Shown piece by piece: positions 1 to 8,638 of a stretch of DNA of 64,000 nucleotides. Below the pieces are notes generated by a model. It worked only from the letters and a program-made list of their open reading frames with translations. It did no database searches and was not told the DNA's origin. A program made the translations under genes and the position numbers. This DNA is from Terrabacter terrigena (GTDB lineage Bacteria > Actinomycetota > Actinomycetes > Actinomycetales > Dermatophilaceae), in contig NZ_JBHTKH010000001.1 in NCBI RefSeq assembly GCF_042676085.1, positions 841,272 through 905,271 on the forward strand, written 5' to 3'. The stretch's first letter is position 1, and the number at the start of each line of letters is the position of its first letter.

Positions 1-1531
1 CGTACTTCGTGAAGTCGATGATGACCTCGCGCCGCTTCGCCGGCCACAGCTCGAACGAGCGGCGCGTGATCGGGAACGGAAGCAGCCCGCCGTCAGAGGC
101 GATCTGCACGAACTTCATGCACTCCTGGCCGTCCGGGATGCGGTACTGACCGTCCAGCTCGTCACCCGAGTAACCCAGCGACACAGCGGACTTCGGCCCC
201 TTGGTCGAGCTCATCAGCTTGAACTCGTAGATGCGCGAGACCGACGCGTCCAGGAACCGGAACCGGTACTTGCGGCGCTTGACGTAGAGCACCGGGTACG
301 CCGTGCCGTTGATCGTGAAGATGTCACCGACGAAGCCGTGCGACGGGAAGTGCTTGAAGAACGTCTTGCCCCACCACTCCGGGTGTGTGGCCGGGTTGTG
401 GGCCAGCGGGAACTCCCCGAGACCGTCGTGCACGTCCTCGTGGGTCGTCACGCCGTCGTCGAGGCGGGTGTCGTAGAACGCCAGCGGGATGTCGTAGTCG
501 ACGTCGAAGGACCCGTCCGGGTGGTTGCGCCGGACCCCGGGCAGGCGCAGGCCGTAGCGCTCGTCGCCCATGTCCATGTTGTTCTTCGGGTCGTAGATCG
601 GGTAGAGCCCGACCATGCCCTTGTAGACGTTGGCGCCGGTGTGGTCCATGCGGTGGTCGTGGAACCAGAAGAAGCTCTGCTTCTCGCGGTCGTCGTTACC
701 GGCCGGCCAGTTGAGGTACAGGTTGTCGACCGACATCTGCGGCAGGTAGCCGTGGTGCTGGGGCCCGTACCTCATGGAGTAGTGCGGGTTGCCGTCGCTC
801 TCCGGCGCGGTGTGCCCGTTGTGCAGGTGCGTCAGGAACGACCAGTCGGGACTGCCGAAGTCCTGGCGGTCCAGACCCAGCTCGTTCTCGTCGAGCCGGT
901 TGACGAAACGGACGAGCGCGGGCTTGCCATACTCCGCGTTGATCATCGGGCCCGGGAACGTGCCGTTGAAGCCGTAGATCGTGCTCGGCGGCAGGTCGCG
1001 GACCGTGCCGGCGGCGTACGTCTTGCCGGTCGAGTCGAACGAGACGGTCGGCTTCCCGGCGGCGTCGATCGGCAGCACCTTGGAGCTCGTGAACGAGTGC
1101 GGGCGCACCATCAGCTCGATCTTGTACACGATCGGGTCCGGGGCGTTGATCGTCTTCGTCCAGATCTGGTGCTGTTCGTTTCCGAGCGAGTTCTGTTGTC
1201 CCACACCGGGTCCCGGTGTCTGCGGCCAGATGCTGAACTCCGACAGCGGGATCGGCCGCAGCGCTTGGAGCACGGCCAGCGGATCCTTGAACGGAGACAT
1301 GATGAGCGGGCTCGTCGGGTACGTCTCGATGTAGAAGAGCAGGTCGCTCAGGGCCGTCGAGGTGCCGGCGAAGGCACCGTCGGCCGTCAGCGGGCCACCC
1401 TGTTCCAGTCTCGGAACGGCGAAGACCCTCGTGCCGACCACTGCCGCGCTGAGCCCTCCTGCTGCCCCCAGCCTCAGCAGCGTGCGCCGCTCGACCCCCG
1501 GTGGTTCTACGGATGCTTGTCGTGTGTCCAT
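1..1531 (-). CDS. Multicopper oxidase, Tat-exported (C-terminus beyond the window)
   Basis: The reading frame runs off the left edge, so only about 510 N-terminal residues are present. The N-terminus has a twin-arginine signal (ERRTLLRLGAAGG, about residues 14-26), so it should be exported folded. Two copper-ligand pairs of the first cupredoxin domain are visible: HLHNGH with downstream TAPESDG, and WFHDHRMDHTGANVYKG, the type 2/type 3 copper histidines of CotA/bilirubin-oxidase-like enzymes. The C-terminal HCH/HxxxxxM cluster would lie outside. The ATG at 1531 is chosen because GAGGGG sits about 9 bases upstream; an in-frame ATG at 1540 touches that site. Members of the family oxidise phenols, bilirubin or metals at the expense of O2. 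The substrate is not deducible. Confidence 0.9.
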   Translation of the reverse strand, partial: MDTRQASVEPPGVERRTLLRLGAAGGLSAAVVGTRVFAVPRLEQGGPLTADGAFAGTSTALSDLLFYIETYPTSPLIMSPFKDPLAVLQALRPIPLSEFSIWPQTPGPGVGQQNSLGNEQHQIWTKTINAPDPIVYKIELMVRPHSFTSSKVLPIDAAGKPTVSFDSTGKTYAAGTVRDLPPSTIYGFNGTFPGPMINAEYGKPALVRFVNRLDENELGLDRQDFGSPDWSFLTHLHNGHTAPESDGNPHYSMRYGPQHHGYLPQMSVDNLYLNWPAGNDDREKQSFFWFHDHRMDHTGANVYKGMVGLYPIYDPKNNMDMGDERYGLRLPGVRRNHPDGSFDVDYDIPLAFYDTRLDDGVTTHEDVHDGLGEFPLAHNPATHPEWWGKTFFKHFPSHGFVGDIFTINGTAYPVLYVKRRKYRFRFLDASVSRIYEFKLMSSTKGPKSAVSLGYSGDELDGQYRIPDGQECMKFVQIASDGGLLPFPITRRSFELWPAKRREVIIDFTKY

Positions 1532-1672
1532 CGCACACATCCCCTCTTGCAACAACCGTGCTTTGAACCTCCCCCACGAACCACGATGAACCCGTGATCG
1601 ACGGTCTTCGGCGGTTCCGCGAAACTGCTCGTGCGGGACGTCACCATTGCCGGGAGCGCGCGGAATGTCGTC

Positions 1673-1705
1673 CGAAATGCCCCCGGCCGGCCGAGGGGTA
1701 TTTCG
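1673..1705. promoter_or_regulatory. Long inverted repeat between terC-family gene and oxidase gene
   Basis: Arms CGAAATGCCCC and GGGGTATTTCG pair over 11 positions with one mismatch, separated by 11 bases that are themselves GC-palindromic (GGCCGGCC). It lies downstream of the TerC-family stop and about 140 bases upstream of the oxidase start, both on the minus strand. It could be a terminator for the first or an operator for the second; there is no T-tract. The interval 1532-1740 shows no gene. Confidence 0.4.
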
Positions 1706-1740
1706 CACCGAAGGCGCCCGGAGGCGTCCGATCGGGGTGT

Positions 1741-2712
1741 TCAGGTGGTGGCGCGCTGGTCGAGCCAGTTCTTGCCCAGGCTCGCCATGGCGGAGGCGAA
1801 CAGGACCGTGAGGATGAAGCCGAGCGAGGTGACGATGCCGATCTCAGGCAGCGGCACGGACCCGATGTGGTCGATGTGCGACCCGTGCAGCGCCTCGATG
1901 ACGAGCTTGATGCCGATGAACGCGAGGATCGCCGAGAGGCCGATGTTGAGGTAGATGAGGCGCTCGAGCAGTCCACCGACGAGGAAGTAGAGCTGCCGCA
2001 GCCCCATCAGCGCGAAGGCGTTGGCCGTGAAGATGACGAACGCGTCCTGCGTGAGGCCGAAGATGGCCGGGATCGAGTCGAGGGCGAAGACGACGTTCGC
2101 CAGCGCGATGGCGGAGACGGCGATGACCAGCGGCGTCCAGCGGCGGCGCCCGTCCTCGCGGACCGAGAGCCTGTCGCCGTGGTAGTCCCGGGTCATCGGG
2201 AGGAGACGTCGCATCGCCTGCAGGGCCCGGTACTCGCCGAACTCCGGCTCGTCCTGCTCGCGCAGCAGCGTGATGGCCGTGTAGATGAGCAGCATGCCGA
2301 AGAGGTAGAAGGTCCACGAGGCGGCCGCGATCAGTGCTGCGCCCGCGAAGATGAACACAGCGCGCAGCACCATCGAGATCACGATGCCCAGGTAGAGGAC
2401 CTTGTCCTGCGCGAAGGAGGGGACCGCGAACTTCGTCATGATGATGACGAAGACGAAGAGGTTGTCGACCGACAGGCTGTACTCCGTGATGTAGCCGGAG
2501 AAGAACTCTGCCCCCGTGCGGCCGCCCACCGTCAGGCTCAGGACGAGACCGAAGGCGATGGCCAGCGACACGTAGAAGGCGACCCACCGCGTCGACTGCC
2601 CGAGCGTCACCTCGCCACCTCGACCGGAGATGACACGCAGGTCGACGTAGACGATGACGGCAAGGAGCGCGAGCGTTGCGACCCACGCGAGCACGGGAAC
2701 GGCACTGATCAT
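1741..2712 (-). CDS. TerC-family integral membrane protein (putative Mn exporter type)
   Basis: A 323-residue polytopic membrane protein of the TerC/Alx family. Recognisable features are the EYSLSVDNLFVF segment in an early membrane helix and the paired FALDSIPAIFG segment in a later one, both carrying the acidic residues typical of the family. About eight hydrophobic helices are interrupted by a charged cytoplasmic loop. The start at 2712 (MISAVPV) is set by GGAGG five bases upstream; a longer reading frame runs back into the leader. Family members are linked to manganese efflux and to metal loading of exported enzymes. The riboswitch-like leader directly upstream fits manganese control. It may matter for the nearby exported metalloenzymes, but that is inference. 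Confidence 0.9.
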   Translation of the reverse strand: MISAVPVLAWVATLALLAVIVYVDLRVISGRGGEVTLGQSTRWVAFYVSLAIAFGLVLSLTVGGRTGAEFFSGYITEYSLSVDNLFVFVIIMTKFAVPSFAQDKVLYLGIVISMVLRAVFIFAGAALIAAASWTFYLFGMLLIYTAITLLREQDEPEFGEYRALQAMRRLLPMTRDYHGDRLSVREDGRRRWTPLVIAVSAIALANVVFALDSIPAIFGLTQDAFVIFTANAFALMGLRQLYFLVGGLLERLIYLNIGLSAILAFIGIKLVIEALHGSHIDHIGSVPLPEIGIVTSLGFILTVLFASAMASLGKNWLDQRATT

Positions 2713-2735
2713 CGAAACCTCCGGAGGTAGCTGAC

Positions 2736-2838
2736 AGCTCCGGAGGTCTCCTCCGCCGACCGCGTCGGCCCCGGACACCGGAACAGCAGGGCTGTTCGTG
2801 ATGACGACGTCCGGATTAGGGAGTACTCCCCTCCACGG
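2736..2838 (-). promoter_or_regulatory. yybP-ykoY-type (Mn2+) riboswitch leader
   Basis: Read on the minus strand the leader begins GGAGGGGAGTACTCCC, continues through CGTCGTCATCACG and closes with GGAGGAGACCTCCGGAGC. These blocks match my recollection of actinobacterial yybP-ykoY elements, which commonly precede TerC-family genes. A further CCTCCGGAGG at 2718-2727 contains the ribosome binding site itself and can pair with the end of the aptamer, suggesting control of translation start. Mn2+ sensing is established for the class; the assignment here is by pattern. Confidence 0.75.
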
Positions 2839-2923
2839 GCGCGCACGTTAGCCCTCGCCCGCGTACGCGTGAGCGGCTGTCCACCATGTGGCGTTCGGTC
2901 ACGAGGCGGCCCCCGGGGGGCAA

Positions 2924-2958
2924 CGGCCGCCGCCCTCCCGTGGGGTGGGCGGCGGCCG
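2924..2958 (-). terminator. Strong hairpin downstream of the PhoX-like gene
   Basis: A perfect 12-base-pair stem (CGGCCGCCGCCC with GGGCGGCGGCCG) encloses an 11-base loop about 50 bases past the stop of the DUF839 gene and before the TerC leader. It has no U-tract, as is common in GC-rich actinomycetes. Confidence 0.7.
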
Positions 2959-3006
2959 CCGCACCCGGCTACACGCGTACGTGCCGGGTCCTCGTCTCCT
3001 GGTCGG

Positions 3007-4422
3007 TCAGGCTCGTGCGTTGCTGGGCCGGGTCCACGGCCCCGTGATCGCGAAGACGTGCCCGGGCGACTGGATGTTGGCGAACAGCACCCGGCCGTCG
3101 GCGCTGAAGGCAGGTCCGGTGAACTCGCTGCCGTTGAGGTCGTTGCGTGCGAGCGGGTAGGACTTGCCCTCGTCGGTGACGCCGACGAGGTGCTGCACGC
3201 CTTCACCGTCCTCGGCGAGGATGATGCCGCCGTAGGGCGAGAGCGTCATGTTGTCGGGCCCGTCGTAGTTGTCGGTGTCGACGTCGGGATCGGGGTTGAC
3301 GGCGAAGATCGTCTTGAGCGTGACGGTCTCGGTCTTCGGGTCGTAGAACCACACCTGACCGTCGTGCTCGTTGGTGCTGCCGTCGCTGTTCCTGGCGAAG
3401 CTGGCGACGAAGTACGCGCCGCCGTCGCCCCACCAGGCACCCTCGAGCTTGCGGCTGCGGGTGACCTCGTCGTTCGCGAACTGCTTGCGCACGGAGGTGG
3501 TTCGCGCGTCGCGGTCGGGCACGGGCTTCCACTCCACCTTGTAGCGGGTGCCGGCCTGGGTCGCGAGGGACAGGTCGGGGATGTGCTGGTCACCGCGGTA
3601 GCAGCTCATGGCCTCCAGGCGTCCGGCGGTGTCACCGCCGTCGCCGAGGGCCAGCTGGCGCAGCTCGTCCTTGCCGCCGCTGAAACCGGCCGGCGGCGTC
3701 CACCGGTAGTACAGGCCGTTGGGGCCGCCCGCGTCCTCCGTCTCGTAGATGGTGCTGGTGTCGGGGTCGACGGCGACGGCCTCGTGGGAGAAGCGGCCCA
3801 GGAACTTCAGCGGCACCGGGCTCTTGCCGACGTTCGCCTCCTGGCTGCTCGGGTCCACCTCGAAGACGTAGCCGTGGTCCTTCAGGTAGCGGCCGCCGGC
3901 ACGCTGCTCGGTCTCCTCACAGGTCAGCCAGGTGCCCCACGGGGTCTCGCCGCCGGCACAGTTGTTGTGGGTGCCCGCGACGCTCGTGTACTCGCGGACG
4001 CGGATTCCTTCCGCATCGACGTCGATGCTGGAGGTGCCGCCGCGGGCGCCCTCGTCGTAGGTGAGTCCAGCCAACGGCGGGACCGGGAAGGGCTCACTGC
4101 CGCCGATCTCGTGGTTGTTGACGAGCGTCGATCCGCCCTCGCGGGCGAAGACGCCCGTGCCGTCGGGGTCGCTCGCCGTGGGGATCCCGTCGGCGGTGGG
4201 AGTGACGCCGCTCTGCGTGACGATCCGGTAGGAGAAGCCTGCCGGCAGGGAGAGCAGACCCTTGGGGTCAGGGACGAGGGGCCCGTAGCCGACCGACGAG
4301 CGCGGCGCAGCGAGGGCGCTTCCGCCTCCGGCGAGGACGTCGATGCTGCCGCTGATCGCGATGCCGAGGCCGGTGGCGGCCGCACCGCCCAGGAAGCCGC
4401 GGCGGTTGAGGGAGGAGGTCAT
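3007..4422 (-). CDS. PhoX-like (DUF839) protein, Tat-exported
   Basis: A 471-residue protein with an N-terminal twin-arginine signal (LNRRGFLGGAAATGLG) and a DUF839/PhoX-type beta-propeller body. Family marks include LVNNHEIGG near residue 100, CAGGETPWGTWLTCEE, HEAVAVDPDTSTIYETED, and DGPDNMTLSPYGGIILAEDG. PhoX enzymes are calcium/iron alkaline phosphatases, but many DUF839 members have no proven activity, so a phosphatase role is family inference. The ATG at 4422 places the RR motif at the very N-terminus and has AAAGG upstream; an in-frame ATG 14 codons earlier is less likely. It appears monocistronic, with the hairpin at 2924-2958 behind it. Confidence 0.85.
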   Translation of the reverse strand: MTSSLNRRGFLGGAAATGLGIAISGSIDVLAGGGSALAAPRSSVGYGPLVPDPKGLLSLPAGFSYRIVTQSGVTPTADGIPTASDPDGTGVFAREGGSTLVNNHEIGGSEPFPVPPLAGLTYDEGARGGTSSIDVDAEGIRVREYTSVAGTHNNCAGGETPWGTWLTCEETEQRAGGRYLKDHGYVFEVDPSSQEANVGKSPVPLKFLGRFSHEAVAVDPDTSTIYETEDAGGPNGLYYRWTPPAGFSGGKDELRQLALGDGGDTAGRLEAMSCYRGDQHIPDLSLATQAGTRYKVEWKPVPDRDARTTSVRKQFANDEVTRSRKLEGAWWGDGGAYFVASFARNSDGSTNEHDGQVWFYDPKTETVTLKTIFAVNPDPDVDTDNYDGPDNMTLSPYGGIILAEDGEGVQHLVGVTDEGKSYPLARNDLNGSEFTGPAFSADGRVLFANIQSPGHVFAITGPWTRPSNARA

Positions 4423-4591
4423 GAGGCGCCTTTCAACGGGGTCGATGGTCGGCTCCCAGTTCATGCGGCAACTCCTCACGCCGCGCCAACTCCAGATGGC
4501 GGCCGGGTGAACGGTACGGCAGCGCCAGGGTTCCGGCTGTGCTGCTCGGCAGCGACTCAGACCACCTGGAGGACCTTCGCGACACCCCGCC

Positions 4592-5527
4592 TCACTTGGG
4601 CAGGAAGCCCACCTGACACGCGTGGTTGGTTCCCCGGGCGACCGTGATCCTCGACGCGTCGATGCAGCCGGGCTTCGGGGCGAAACCCACGAACTTCGAG
4701 CCGGCAGCGGCGGTGGCCGTCAGGCGCACGACAGTGCCGACGGCGAAGAACGCGTTGCACGTGCCCGAACCGCTGCCGTTCGCGATGAGGCAGTCGACAC
4801 CCGCGGGCTGGGAGACGACACGGCCGGCGCCGGTGCCACCGGGGAACACCGAGACGCTGCCGTTCGCGAAGTGGAAGGCGTCCCAGACGGTGATGATCCC
4901 GTGCCGCTCGGTGCTGAAGACGCCTCCGACGGTGCCGATCATGACGGCCGACTGTGCGTTGGTCAGCTGCTGCGTGGTCACCGGGAACGTCGCCCGTGAG
5001 GCGCCCGCCGGCACGGTGACCGATGGCGGCACGGTTGCGGCCGCCGGGTTGTCACTGGTCAGGTCGACGACGAACCCACCGGCGGGTGCCGCCGCGGAGA
5101 GCGTGACGGTCCCCGTGGCCGGGTCGGGCCCGACGACGTCCGTCGGGCTGACCGTCAGGGCCGACAACGTCGGAGCCGATGACGGAGGAGGCGGGGGTGG
5201 GGGTGGCGGCGTCTGGGTCGTGCATCCGGACAGCGTCCTGGTCGCCGACGTCGATCCGTCGCTGACGGTGACGGCGCAGTCGGCCGGCTTCGCGAACGAC
5301 GAGCTCTCGATCCGGAAGGCACCGGCGGCGTCGGCCCGCCCCGTGAGGGCTCCACCGTTCACCGTCAGCGACGCGTTGGGCAGCGACCCCGAGCCCTCGA
5401 TGCGGACCTGGGACCCCTGGAGGTCGGCTCTCGTGATGGTGGTCGCGGCGTAGGCCGGCTGGGCGACAGTCACGGTCACGGCGACGACCAGGGCGGCCAG
5501 GGCTCCTGCACTACGCGAAGCGCTCAT
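4592..5527 (-). CDS. Secreted protein with poly-proline linker, unknown function
   Basis: A 311-residue exported protein. Residues 1-28 form a Sec signal peptide (hydrophobic core ALAALVVAVTVTVA, cleavage near AYA-AT). A small N-terminal beta-rich part with two cysteines is followed by a run of nine prolines near residue 112, then an Ig/cadherin-like beta module (LSALTVSPTDVVG, SVTVPAGASRATFPV) and a C-terminal part with four further cysteines. The start is set by GAGGAGG six bases before ATG 5527. The beta module resembles repeats in bacterial surface adhesins, but I recognise no enzymatic motif. Confidence 0.7.
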   Translation of the reverse strand: MSASRSAGALAALVVAVTVTVAQPAYAATTITRADLQGSQVRIEGSGSLPNASLTVNGGALTGRADAAGAFRIESSSFAKPADCAVTVSDGSTSATRTLSGCTTQTPPPPPPPPPSSAPTLSALTVSPTDVVGPDPATGTVTLSAAAPAGGFVVDLTSDNPAAATVPPSVTVPAGASRATFPVTTQQLTNAQSAVMIGTVGGVFSTERHGIITVWDAFHFANGSVSVFPGGTGAGRVVSQPAGVDCLIANGSGSGTCNAFFAVGTVVRLTATAAAGSKFVGFAPKPGCIDASRITVARGTNHACQVGFLPK

Positions 5528-5717
5528 GCTCCGCCTCCTCTGCGGGGGCCGGGGGGCGGGCACGATACCTGCGCGACCCCCACCTCCGATTCTGCGTCTG
5601 TCGGTCATACCGGTCAATGTCGTGACGAGTCGCCGAACGTCTCGCTGCGAGTCACGCGCGGCTGCAAGGGGTTCGCGCGGCCGTGTCGTCGTCGGCGCGT
5701 CGGTTGCCGTCGGCGGG

Positions 5718-6443
5718 TCATCCCACGACGCGCGCGAGCTCGACCAGGTCAGCCGCCTCGACGTCAGGCGGCGTGAAGTAGCGCGGGTACCGGGCCCCGT
5801 CGCGGTTCAGCCACCCGGTCCGGAGCCCGGCACGAGCAGCCCCGTCGATGTCCCAGGGGTGGACGGCGACGAGCATCGCCTCTGCTGCCGAGACGCCGCA
5901 GGCCTCGAGCGCGTACGCGTACGACGCCGGGTGGGGCTTCCACGCCTCGGCGTCCTCCACGCTCAGCAAGGCCTCGAACGAGTCCGTGAGGCCGGCCCTC
6001 TCCAGCAAACCCTGCGCAACCGACGTGGACCCGTTGCTGAGCGTGACCAGACGCGCCCCGCCCTCGCTGAGCTGCCGTATGCCGTCGACGACGTCAGGAT
6101 GCACGCTCAGCGTGCCGAACGTGCCCATCACCTCGGCAACCGCCGCTTCGAGGTCAGGACCGCCGCCCGGCGCGTCGGCTCCGGTCCCGCGCACCTGAGC
6201 CAGGCGAACCCTCAGCGCCTCCGAGGCGAGGTCCGCGAACCCGGGGTTGACCCCGGTGGAGGTCAGCGCGAACCCGTCACGCAGGACGGATGCGAACCAC
6301 GGCTCGACCGCGCTCGAGCCGAGGCCCACCCGGTCGAACGAGTCGGCGAGGGGTGCCATGTCGGACAACGTCTCGTTGACGTCGAAGACCACCACCGTCG
6401 GCATGCCTCTCACAGCGCCTTCGACACGTGTCGGTGCAGGCAT
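5718..6443 (-). CDS. Haloacid dehalogenase type II (HAD superfamily)
   Basis: A 241-residue HAD-fold hydrolase. Motif I is FDVNETL with the nucleophilic Asp, motif II TLSNGS, motif III the Lys of WKPHP, and motif IV is replaced by the HPWDIDGA segment that marks the type II L-2-haloacid dehalogenase group. Such enzymes hydrolyse C-halogen bonds of short 2-halo acids, though related actinobacterial proteins may act on other substrates. ATG 6443 has AAGGGA eight bases upstream; the internal ATG 6404, just before motif I, has a site too close to it. It appears to be a single gene, divergent from the CHRD gene. Confidence 0.85.
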   Translation of the reverse strand: MPAPTRVEGAVRGMPTVVVFDVNETLSDMAPLADSFDRVGLGSSAVEPWFASVLRDGFALTSTGVNPGFADLASEALRVRLAQVRGTGADAPGGGPDLEAAVAEVMGTFGTLSVHPDVVDGIRQLSEGGARLVTLSNGSTSVAQGLLERAGLTDSFEALLSVEDAEAWKPHPASYAYALEACGVSAAEAMLVAVHPWDIDGAARAGLRTGWLNRDGARYPRYFTPPDVEAADLVELARVVG

Positions 6444-6685
6444 GTGCTCGTCCCTTCGTCGGATCCGTCCCAGTGGCGACCGGTCGTGACGGCACCGGCC
6501 GTGCCAGGTCCATACCCGTCTGCATCGCGGGTGGTCGAAAGTCCTCCCGAGAAAGCAATGGTGCAGAACCCAATCCGCCCGAGGGGGTCACGGCGAACCC
6601 CCGCCCGGAGACGGTCGACGACGACCCCCGTCTGAAACAGAGCACGCTGGACGGCTGTGTCTCCTCGTCAAGGAGGAAGAAGCAC

Positions 6686-7453
6686 ATGCGCACCACCACT
6701 CGAATTGCCGGCGCGAGCATCGCCGCCGCTGCCGCCCTGGCCCTCACGGTCGGACCCGCGTACGCGGCCGACGGCTGGGTCAGCGCCAACCTCAAGCCGG
6801 TCCCCGGCAGTGAGGTCGCCGGCTCCGGCACCGCACAGGTGACCGTCACCGGCAACACCATCAAGGTCGAGATGGCCGCGAGCGGACTGCTCCCCGACCA
6901 ACCCCACGCCGCGCACATCCACTTCGCCGCAGCGGCCCGTCACGAGTGCCCGACGATCAAGGACGACACGAGCGGCGACGGCACCCTCAACACGACCGAG
7001 GGCGGCCCGGCATACGGCGACATCGTCGTCTCCCTGACCAAGACCGGAGACACGAGCCCCAAGAGCGGCCTCGCGATCGACCGCTTCAGCACGGCTCCCG
7101 GCGGCACGATCAGCTACGAGCGCGGCAGCATCAAGGTCTCCGACGGTGTGGCCGAGGCCATCTCGAGGGGCCAGTCCGTCGTCGTCGTCCACGGCGTCGA
7201 CCACAACCACGACGGCAAGTACTCCGGTGAGACGAAGAGCGACCTCGACCCGAAGCTTCCGACCGAGGCGACCGACCCGGCGCTCTGCGGCGCGTTGCAC
7301 GTCGCCCCCGCCGGCGGCATGCACACCGGAGGCGGCCTGAGCGGCACCACGAACACGAACGGCATGCTCCTCGCCGTCGGCGGTGTCGCCCTGGCGGCGG
7401 CGGCCGGCTCCGGCGCGTTCGCCGCCCGTCGCTCCACCCGCTCGCGCGGCTGA
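6686..7453 (+). CDS. CHRD-domain surface protein with C-terminal anchor
   Basis: A 255-residue exported protein. A Sec signal peptide (residues 1-27, ending AYA-AD) is followed by a CHRD-type domain with the typical HAAHIHF motif near residue 75. Then comes a glycine-rich stretch PAGGMHTGGG, a hydrophobic segment (MLLAVGGVALAAAA) and an Arg-rich tail. That tail has the architecture of a cell-wall sorting signal but no LPXTG. AAGGAGG nine bases upstream fixes ATG 6686. The class F sortase starts 30 bases downstream, so the two are probably one transcription unit and may be substrate and enzyme. Confidence 0.8.
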   Translation: MRTTTRIAGASIAAAAALALTVGPAYAADGWVSANLKPVPGSEVAGSGTAQVTVTGNTIKVEMAASGLLPDQPHAAHIHFAAAARHECPTIKDDTSGDGTLNTTEGGPAYGDIVVSLTKTGDTSPKSGLAIDRFSTAPGGTISYERGSIKVSDGVAEAISRGQSVVVVHGVDHNHDGKYSGETKSDLDPKLPTEATDPALCGALHVAPAGGMHTGGGLSGTTNTNGMLLAVGGVALAAAAGSGAFAARRSTRSRG

Positions 7454-7483
7454 CCGGCCGGTCGGTCCGAGGACGAGCGTCCC

Positions 7484-8260
7484 ATGGGCGAACAGACCAA
7501 CGACCCCGACCGTATGCCGGCTGCGTCGGGTCGCCGTGTCACCTCCGGTGTCGCGGCGGCCCTGGCGACGACGGTGGTCCTGCTCGTCGTCGGGGTCGTC
7601 GCGCTCGTCCTCGGCCTGCGCGGCAGCCCGTACGTGCCGGGTCCGTCGGGGCCGCCGCGGCCGGCGGCGGCTCCGGCCACCCGGACCATCGGCGCGGGTT
7701 CACCGACGCCACCCGTCATCTCCACACCGGGAGCCCCGGGAGCTCGGGCGACGTCTGCGGCGCCAGGACCCGGCGGAGCCCCGGTCCTGGCGGCCTCTGC
7801 CCCGACGCTGCTCGAGATCCCCTCTGTCGGCGTGCGATCGCGCACGTTCGTCTCCCTGAGCGTCCAGGGTGACGGGACCATCTCGGTGCCCGGGACCGCG
7901 CAGGTGGTGGGCCTGTACGACGGTGGCCCGACGCCAGGCCAACTCGGCCCCTCCGTCATCGCCGCGCACGTCGACACCCCGTCGGGCGTGCCCGGGATCT
8001 TCTACCGGCTGGGCGCGGTCAGGGCGGGCGACGTCGTCAGGATCTCGCGCCGCGACGGCACACGGCTCGCCTTCACCGTCGACAAGGTGGCCGCCTACGA
8101 GAAGTCCCGCTTCCCGACCGACCTCGTCTACAAGAGCGACTTCCGCCGTGCCGAGGTCCGACTCGTGACCTGCGGTGGCCCCACGGACGGCAGGAACGAG
8201 TACCGCGACAACGTCATCGTCTTCGGCCACCTCACCAGCGTCGGCAGGACAAGGCCCTGA
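7484..8260 (+). CDS. Class F sortase
   Basis: A 258-residue membrane-anchored transpeptidase. One transmembrane helix spans about residues 22-46, followed by a Pro/Ala-rich linker and a C-terminal sortase domain. The catalytic triad is visible: His in VIAAHVDT, Cys in LVTCGG and Arg in EYRDNVIVFGH. This short domain without a class A-E insertion is typical of class F sortases of actinobacteria, which join surface proteins to cell-wall precursors. It follows the CHRD gene by 30 bases. Its recognition motif is unknown; the neighbour has no LPXTG. Confidence 0.88.
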   Translation: MGEQTNDPDRMPAASGRRVTSGVAAALATTVVLLVVGVVALVLGLRGSPYVPGPSGPPRPAAAPATRTIGAGSPTPPVISTPGAPGARATSAAPGPGGAPVLAASAPTLLEIPSVGVRSRTFVSLSVQGDGTISVPGTAQVVGLYDGGPTPGQLGPSVIAAHVDTPSGVPGIFYRLGAVRAGDVVRISRRDGTRLAFTVDKVAAYEKSRFPTDLVYKSDFRRAEVRLVTCGGPTDGRNEYRDNVIVFGHLTSVGRTRP

Positions 8261-8350
8261 CGGCGCCTCGGCCCACACGCTCCGCCGACCCACGAGACCG
8301 GGCACCGGCTGGCTCTTGCGAGGCAACAGCACGAAGAGGACGCTCGTGGC

Positions 8351-8566
8351 ATGGACCCGCAACACGAGGCCGCCGAGATCCAGAACGTGCAACAACGGCT
8401 CGCGGAGCGGTTCCCGGACCTCGATCCGGGGGAGGTCCGGAGCGCCGTCACCGAGGTGCACGCCGAGCTCACCGGCAGCATCCGCGACTTCGTCCCGGTC
8501 CTGGTCGAGCACGGCGCCAGAGACCGTCTGGCCCGGATCGCTCGATCAGTCGACGACCAGCACTGA
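8351..8566 (+). CDS. Small three-helix-bundle protein
   Basis: A 71-residue, charged, probably all-helical protein (core EIQNVQQRLAERFPDLDP and VTEVHAELTGS). It resembles the three-helix dimerisation modules that occur alone or at the N-terminus of low-molecular-weight phosphatase-like proteins in actinobacteria. There is a purine-rich stretch (AGAGGA) upstream of ATG 8351. It lies between the sortase and the CYTH-CHAD gene on the same strand. No function can be assigned. Confidence 0.7.
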   Translation: MDPQHEAAEIQNVQQRLAERFPDLDPGEVRSAVTEVHAELTGSIRDFVPVLVEHGARDRLARIARSVDDQH

Positions 8567-8638
8567 TGTTCACCGGTCACCCTGGCGACGTCCGGCCCGA
8601 CTGAGTTCGTCACGTCGGAAGTTGGGCAAGGGTCATCC

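Noticed and set aside
338..1597. Long plus-strand frame opposite the multicopper oxidase
   Set aside because: Its Val/Arg-rich, low-complexity translation is the antisense of the oxidase, whose copper motifs are on the other strand.
2869..4647. 592-codon plus-strand frame
   Set aside because: It is the antisense shadow of the DUF839 gene; there are no motifs and the composition is Val/Gly/Arg-biased.
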